NCBI RefSeq assembly: GCF_013375035.1
Contig: NZ_CP056032.1
Location: forward strand, 5,702,001-5,766,000
DNA length: 64,000 nucleotides
Reading direction: 5' to 3'
DNA from: Spirosoma sp. KUDC1026
Lineage (GTDB): Bacteria > Bacteroidota > Bacteroidia > Cytophagales > Spirosomataceae
Below, one piece after another: positions 60,325 to 64,000 of this stretch. A program made the position numbers and the translations under genes. Within the stretch, counting starts at the first letter, position 1. Every line of letters starts with the position of its first letter. The notes under the pieces were generated by a model. It was not told where the DNA came from. It made no database searches and saw only the letters and a list, made by a program, of their open reading frames with translations.

Positions 60325-60622
60325 ATGAAAGAGAAAAGACGGAAAATGAAAGAGTGATAATCGAGGTACTCTTGTCGGGGACGTTCTTACCACCGGCACC
60401 GGCCGCCCGGCCTAGCCCCTCCTGTTTTAGGAGGGGAACAGGCAGAGGTGGCCTTTTTCTCCCCCTCCTATTTTTCTAGCCGAGCCGCCGTTGCGGAGGG
60501 GGCCGGGGGGTGGTAAGAGCCACACCCCGACAAGATCCCTCTGTGCGAGATGACAAAAACTGATATGACAAGATCCCCTCGATTATCACTCTTTCATATT
60601 ACGTCTCTCTTCTTCCGTCTTC
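60325..60622. repeat. Composite element E: AAAGAGYG-type ends with C/G-rich repeat inside
   Basis: Outer arms contain ATGAAAGAGTGATAATCGAG plus G (60346-60366) and its exact reverse complement (60577-60597), 210 bp apart; further out both sides are ATGAAAGAG/AAAGACGG-like. Inside are CTTGTCGGGG (60371-60380) and CCCCGACAAG (60525-60534), then TTACCACC/GGTGGTAA. The right end reaches the Nudix start. Looks like one repeat inserted into another. Confidence 0.8.
60389..60514. repeat. C/G-rich intergenic repeat, copy 2 (inverted relative to copy 1)
   Basis: Bounded by ACCACC (60389-60394) and GGTGGT (60509-60514). Shares the CCCCTCC-TGTTTTA-GGAGGGG hairpin core, the ACGGCGG-like segment and the GGAGGGGGAG block (here as reverse complement) with copy 1 at 57204. 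Confidence 0.8.
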
Positions 60623-61351
60623 ATGCCTTTGAATCCTTTTTTACGAAGCAGATACAGTCAACTCATGAGTGATAAGCAAAAACGTGAGGCCTTACAGGAG
60701 GCCCCGAAGTTCAAATTCTGGAAATCGCAGGCCGAAGCGAATGGCCTGAAAATTAACGACATCAAAGACTTCTACATTCGCTACAGGCACAATGGTGAAG
60801 TGCTGTTCGCCATGCTCGAAGTGGATGCCGACACACCCGAAGGCGACAAGATCCCCCCGGCACTCTTCCTGAAGGGGCACGCGGTATCGATGCTGGTCTG
60901 CCTGATCGAGCAGGAAACCAGAGAGAAATTCGTGGTGCTGGTGCGGCAACGGCGCATTTCCGACGGCTCGCATACGTACGAACACCCAGCGGGTATGGTC
61001 GACGCCAGCGACGATCCTGCCGACGTAGCGGCCCGCGAACTGGGTGAAGAAATCGGTCTGTTCGTCGACCCCTCGGTACTGACTAAACTCAACCCCACGC
61101 TCTGGTACCCCAGCACCGGCACCAGCGACGAATCCATGCACTTCTATTATCTGGAACAGGAAATGAGCCGGGCAGACATCATGGCCTTTCACCACAAGAA
61201 TATGGGGAGTGAATCGGAGCACGAGCGGATCACGACGGTCGTGACGACTCTGCCGGAAGCCCACAAACTGGTGACGAACGTCAACGGTTTACTGATCCAT
61301 TTTCTGTATCTAAAGCACGTGGGCGATTACGACACCATGCGGCTCTTATAA
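60623..61351 (+). CDS. Nudix hydrolase
   Basis: 242 residues; ATG 60623 taken, with 60665 (MSDKQKREA) as an alternative. The Nudix helix is GMVDASDDPADVAARELGEEIGL near 132-154, fitting Gx5Ex7REUxEExGU except that the first Glu is Asp. The sequence before (FVVLVRQRRISDGSHTYEHPAG) resembles ADP-ribose or ADP-sugar pyrophosphatases of the NudF/NUDT5 group with an N-terminal about 90-residue part. Substrate would be a nucleoside diphosphate linked to a sugar. Element E lies directly before it. Confidence 0.85.
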   Translation: MPLNPFLRSRYSQLMSDKQKREALQEAPKFKFWKSQAEANGLKINDIKDFYIRYRHNGEVLFAMLEVDADTPEGDKIPPALFLKGHAVSMLVCLIEQETREKFVVLVRQRRISDGSHTYEHPAGMVDASDDPADVAARELGEEIGLFVDPSVLTKLNPTLWYPSTGTSDESMHFYYLEQEMSRADIMAFHHKNMGSESEHERITTVVTTLPEAHKLVTNVNGLLIHFLYLKHVGDYDTMRLL

Positions 61352-61380
61352 TCCTATGACAAAAAATACTAGCCGACCTA

Positions 61381-61412
61381 TTGTCTTTTAGCGGAATGTA
61401 TTGCTATCTTTG
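61381..61412 (+). promoter_or_regulatory. Promoter of tRNA-Arg
   Basis: TTG at 61381-61383, 21-nt spacer, TATCTTTG at 61405-61412, an exact fit to the Bacteroidota consensus; the tRNA begins 16 bases later. Confidence 0.75.
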
Positions 61413-61428
61413 CACTCCCAAAGGACAT

Positions 61429-61500
61429 GCTTCCGTAGTTCAATGGATAGAATTTCGGTTTCCGGTACCGACGATAGGGGTTCGAATCCCTTCGGGAGCA
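61429..61500 (+). tRNA. tRNA-Arg (anticodon CCG)
   Basis: 72 nt folding into a standard cloverleaf. Acceptor GCTTCCG pairs with CGGGAGC (one G-U), D arm GTTC/GAAT, anticodon stem TCGGT/ACCGA around loop TTCCGGT (anticodon CCG, reads CGG), T arm AGGGG-TTCGAAT-CCCTT, discriminator A. The 3' CCA is not encoded. Preceded by an exact-consensus promoter and followed by a terminator, so a single-gene unit. Confidence 0.95.
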
Positions 61501-61509
61501 CAAGAAAAA

Positions 61510-61539
61510 GCCTTCGTACGCAGTGTACGAAGGCTTTTT
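61510..61539 (+). terminator. Rho-independent terminator after tRNA-Arg
   Basis: GCCTTCGTAC (61510-61519) pairs with GTACGAAGGC (61525-61534), five-nt loop and five T. Confidence 0.9.
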
Positions 61540-61695
61540 GCTTTTAATCTACCAATCTGTTGGGCATTATGAAACATTGTAGTCTTCTAATGCAACATAC
61601 AGTAGGCCAGCCGGTTTGCTAGGAATTTTTCTTATTTTGCGGGTAGTTAACGACCACCCTAACAGACATTCCCGTCCGCTTGCTTCACGACCATC

Positions 61696-63054
61696 ATGGC
61701 CGAACTAGATCCTATTCAACCCTCCCTCCCGCCCGATCAACAAGAAAAATTACGTGAGCTGACGGCTCAAAGCTGGAACCTCGAATTAGTCATATCGGGC
61801 GCGGCCCTGTTTGCCGTATTGCAGTTACCCGACCTGCTGGATCAGGCATTTGACTATTTCCAGTACAATGTTGCTTCTGTTAAAGGTGGTGGTGTACAGG
61901 ATTTGTTACCCCTGCTGGCTTACAGCATGATGAAAGCAATGTGTTACGTGCTGTTTCTGGCCTTCCTGACCAACTTTGTGATGCGGGCGTTCTGGGTAGG
62001 GCTGGTCGGCCTGCTCGCCGTCTACCCAAGCGGTATTCATTACGACCGGATTCCATTCTCGACCCCTTACACGCAGAAACGAATGGCCGCCGAGATGGGG
62101 CCCCTCGACCGTTATATTCTACGGCTCGACCTGCGGTGCAACATTGTTTTTGCCGTTGCCTTTCTGTTTGTCATATTCCTGATTGCCGTTGCTGGCACTT
62201 ATATCCTCGTTGTGCTGGTTTCTTCGATTTTTCGCCCAATGATTCCGGCGGAAATCAGGCATATTCTTGAACTCATTTCATACGCCTTCTTCGCCGTTTA
62301 CCTCATTACCAGCACTGTACTAAGTTTACCTTCCATTAAAGCTCACCCAACCGGAGAGAAACTGCACTATAAACTTACAACTGCCGGAAAGGTCCTCTTC
62401 TGGGGTATGCACGTTCCTTTCAGCTTCATTATCAATACCTTCTACAGCCATCTACCTTACAAAAAAATAGTACGGGCTATTGGGATTTTCTTTCTCGTCT
62501 TTATTGCGTTCATTGGGGTTGAGGTTTTCTCTAGCTTGTCACGGGTTGACCGACGCGTATCGTTTGACCGACGGCATTTATACACGACCCGGCTCGATAG
62601 CCTGTTTAGCAATCCATCCTCTTACGACGACCAGTTAGCCGACGGAGAATACGTACCAACGGCCTCCATTCAGTCCGACGTAATCCGTGATCCGTTTATC
62701 CAGGTCTTCATCGCTTACCCCAAAGACCTGGATACGCTCCTGACGAAAGTAGCCCCAAAACCCATCTGGAGCGACACGCTGTCCAGGGCTGAGACACGCC
62801 GTCGATTTGCGCAATGGAGTCATCAACAAATAACCAACATGATGCAGATTGCCGTTAACGATTCCGTGTATCGTCGCCCGGATCTGTTGTTCGCGCAACG
62901 GGGCTCCCAACAGCAACGTGGCTGGAAAACGGTACTGATTCCTTCCAATCTCAGAACCGGGAAAAATACGATTCGCATCAGCCTACAGCCTGACTCCCTG
63001 GCCAAACCGCAGGCCATAACAACGATACCGTTCTGGTACGTACCCGACAAATAG
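61696..63054 (+). CDS. Hypothetical polytopic membrane protein
   Basis: 452 residues, not recognised. N-terminal soluble start (about 1-35) then five or six hydrophobic helices: ELVISGAALFAVLQLPDLL, MKAMCYVLFLAFLTNFVM, IVFAVAFLFVIFLIAVAGTYILVVLV, LISYAFFAVYLITSTVL, and GMHVPFSFIINTFYS/ IGIFFLVFIAFIGVEVF. After the last helix, about 170 residues (about 285-452) are probably outside the cytoplasm. Contains many conserved-looking Arg/Tyr in loops. Alone between terminators, no function proposed. Confidence 0.75.
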   Translation: MAELDPIQPSLPPDQQEKLRELTAQSWNLELVISGAALFAVLQLPDLLDQAFDYFQYNVASVKGGGVQDLLPLLAYSMMKAMCYVLFLAFLTNFVMRAFWVGLVGLLAVYPSGIHYDRIPFSTPYTQKRMAAEMGPLDRYILRLDLRCNIVFAVAFLFVIFLIAVAGTYILVVLVSSIFRPMIPAEIRHILELISYAFFAVYLITSTVLSLPSIKAHPTGEKLHYKLTTAGKVLFWGMHVPFSFIINTFYSHLPYKKIVRAIGIFFLVFIAFIGVEVFSSLSRVDRRVSFDRRHLYTTRLDSLFSNPSSYDDQLADGEYVPTASIQSDVIRDPFIQVFIAYPKDLDTLLTKVAPKPIWSDTLSRAETRRRFAQWSHQQITNMMQIAVNDSVYRRPDLLFAQRGSQQQRGWKTVLIPSNLRTGKNTIRISLQPDSLAKPQAITTIPFWYVPDK

Positions 63055-63069
63055 CGATGTGGGAAAGAT

Positions 63070-63100
63070 AAGTTTGACGCTCATACCACGTCAAACTTAT
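63070..63100 (+). terminator. Hairpin after the membrane-protein gene
   Basis: AAGTTTGACG (63070-63079) pairs with CGTCAAACTT (63089-63098), nine-nt loop, weak T-rich follow-on (ATTTG). Possible terminator, also directly before the small secreted ORF. Confidence 0.5.
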
Positions 63101-63102
63101 TT

Positions 63103-63273
63103 GTGAAAACGTTTTTCGCAGCCCTCCTTGTGTCAATTTTCCTTTTTACGGCCTCAGGCTACACCCAGGATTCACTCATCCGAGTTCGTGAGATCAGCCT
63201 GCAAACCGACGGCTTCAATATTCTTTGTAGGCTCTACAAAAAACAGATCAGCGAGAATACGTACTGGTTCTGA
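63103..63273 (+). CDS. Small secreted protein (56 residues)
   Basis: GTG start at 63103, stop TGA at 63271-63273. The N-terminus is a clear signal peptide (VKTFFAALLVSIFLFTASGYTQ; GTG read as Met), the mature part only about 34 residues (DSLIRVREISLQTDGFN...). Could be a mini secreted peptide or the 5' piece of a gene that has been cut. The reading frame ends cleanly and a terminator follows at 63298. No ATG in frame. Not recognised. Confidence 0.5.
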   Translation: MKTFFAALLVSIFLFTASGYTQDSLIRVREISLQTDGFNILCRLYKKQISENTYWF

Positions 63274-63297
63274 TCACTCACCGTATTACTACTTACT

Positions 63298-63337
63298 AAA
63301 TCGGAATCTGAAGCAATTTCAGATTCCGATTTTTTTA
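63298..63337 (+). terminator. Rho-independent terminator
   Basis: AAATCGGAATCTGAA (63298-63312) pairs with TTCAGATTCCGATTT (63318-63332), 15-bp perfect stem, loop of five, T run. Ends the small secreted ORF transcript. Confidence 0.85.
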
Positions 63338-63485
63338 TTGCCACCGTCTGACAATCTACCTGTACATACACTAAAAACATCTCTCTTCTGCTGCCGATAA
63401 ACATGACGGGACCCCTGTACCAGAGTCCTAAGTAAGTATAGTGACTAACAAGTCTATTTAGCATAAAAAGCTGATAGACAGATTA

Positions 63486-63499
63486 GTAAATCGATTTAC
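63486..63499. promoter_or_regulatory. 14-bp palindrome upstream of the last gene
   Basis: GTAAATCGATTTAC, perfect palindrome 58 bp before the ATG at 63557; may be a regulator site. Single occurrence, function unknown. Confidence 0.3.
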
Positions 63500-63556
63500 C
63501 GATAAGGTAACAACAGGCTACACAGGCTTACGTATCCAACTACATAACTGAACGAC

Positions 63557-64000
63557 ATGACCCCTCCATCGTCATTTCGGAAACTACTGTTTGGACACTC
63601 GATCTGGTCGAAACCAGTACGGTGGCTAAAGCAGGTTCTGGCCGAACTTCGTCGCATTTTGCTGACCAGGGGAATTCGTGGTATATACCGACTGCGGGGG
63701 ATTCAGTTTCTGAATAAAAAACAAACGGACGAGTTCCTGGCTTCTTCCGCACTGGTGACGTATCCCCCCGACGCCGTATTTCTACCAGAGGTAACAGACG
63801 CTGGTCAATCCGAAAAAATCTACTTTCCGGCCACGCTGGCCGAGCCCGAGCCAGTCTCGGTCTGGCACTACAACGTCACCGATAGGCATACGTACCAACT
63901 CCCCTACGGCGGTATTGTCGCCCAGCAGCAAGTCCTTTGCCTGGATGTGAACGACGTCGATTTTTTCCGCAATGTCCTGAACCGACAGAAACGCACCTCC
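63557..64000 (+). CDS. Hypothetical protein, N-terminal part (possibly glycosyltransferase 61-like)
   Basis: ATG 63557; runs off the right edge after 148 codons. The first about 45 residues are Arg/Lys-rich, with no signal peptide; then there are strands such as VTYPPDAVFLPEVTDAGQSE and FPATLAEPEPVSVWHYN. The pattern is faintly like the start of GT61 capsule glycosyltransferases, but this is a low-confidence guess. Separate from the upstream small ORF by a terminator and 219 bp. Confidence 0.5.
   Translation, partial: MTPPSSFRKLLFGHSIWSKPVRWLKQVLAELRRILLTRGIRGIYRLRGIQFLNKKQTDEFLASSALVTYPPDAVFLPEVTDAGQSEKIYFPATLAEPEPVSVWHYNVTDRHTYQLPYGGIVAQQQVLCLDVNDVDFFRNVLNRQKRTS

Larger units (their letters stand above)
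60295..60622. other. Spacer filled by nested repeats between the S9 peptidase and Nudix genes
   Basis: 328 bp without a gene. Almost all of it is composite element E (60325-60622), which itself carries the second copy of the C/G-rich repeat. Confidence 0.75.

Overview
The window looks like a chromosomal segment of a Bacteroidota member, most likely order Cytophagales, family Spirosomaceae (Spirosoma-like). The reasons are: gliding-associated GldD and GldG homologues, a TonB-dependent receptor paired with a DUF4249 lipoprotein, an S46 dipeptidyl-peptidase, a fused DAHP synthase/chorismate mutase, an MCE/MlaD-amidase-LptD cluster, promoters of the TTG...TAnnTTTG type, few Shine-Dalgarno sequences and a GC content that looks to be in the low fifties. 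The genus is inferred, not proven. No prophage, insertion sequence, CRISPR array or rRNA operon is visible. There is one tRNA (Arg, anticodon CCG).

Layout. 1-4.6 kb: two Tat-exported enzymes (amine oxidase fragment, HisC-like aminotransferase), a GH43 glycosidase, an M28 peptidase and a small exported protein, all on the minus strand. 5-8.8 kb: cytochrome bd oxidase (cydAB), endonuclease V and a lipoprotein. 9-12 kb: a translationally coupled pair of uncharacterised membrane proteins rich in conserved His/Asp/Trp motifs. 12.2-19.6 kb: Tat-exported TIM-barrel protein, App1-type phosphatase, RidA, GltX, AIM24-family protein, small unknowns and GldD. 19.7-27.5 kb: envelope cluster (MlaD-like, amidase, divergent LptD-like, GldG). 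27.5-35 kb: FolK, SUMF1-domain protein, DUF4160/DUF2442 pair, Uup-type ABC-F protein, DedA and a large beta-oxidation enzyme. 35-44.9 kb: nucleotidyltransferase-like protein, MarR, thioredoxin-like lipoprotein, RsmH, serine hydrolase, AraC-type regulator, YifB and a ScyD-like beta-propeller. 45-54.9 kb: OmpA-like lipoprotein, LspA, proline dehydrogenase, AroG/chorismate mutase, DUF4249 and TonB receptor, NDH-2. 55-64 kb: S46 and S9 peptidases, DinB, Nudix, tRNA-Arg, a membrane protein, a mini secreted protein and a truncated C-terminal gene.

Most genes are metabolic or envelope housekeeping functions. Electron entry (NDH-2, proline dehydrogenase) and exit (bd oxidase) to the quinone pool are both present. 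Peptide scavenging is covered by M28, S46 and S9 enzymes, and outer-membrane assembly by LptD, MlaD and OmpA.

The least explained content is non-coding. A family of hairpin elements built from an 8-bp unit (AAAGAGYG on one arm, its complement on the other) fills the spacer between codirectional genes at five places. A second, C/G-rich composite repeat occurs twice, once nested inside a copy of the first. Two convergent gene pairs are separated by very long perfect inverted repeats (25-bp arms, and a 64-bp perfect palindrome). The strongest candidate for an undescribed protein system is the membrane pair at 9.1-12.0 kb, each member of which carries an internally duplicated His motif.
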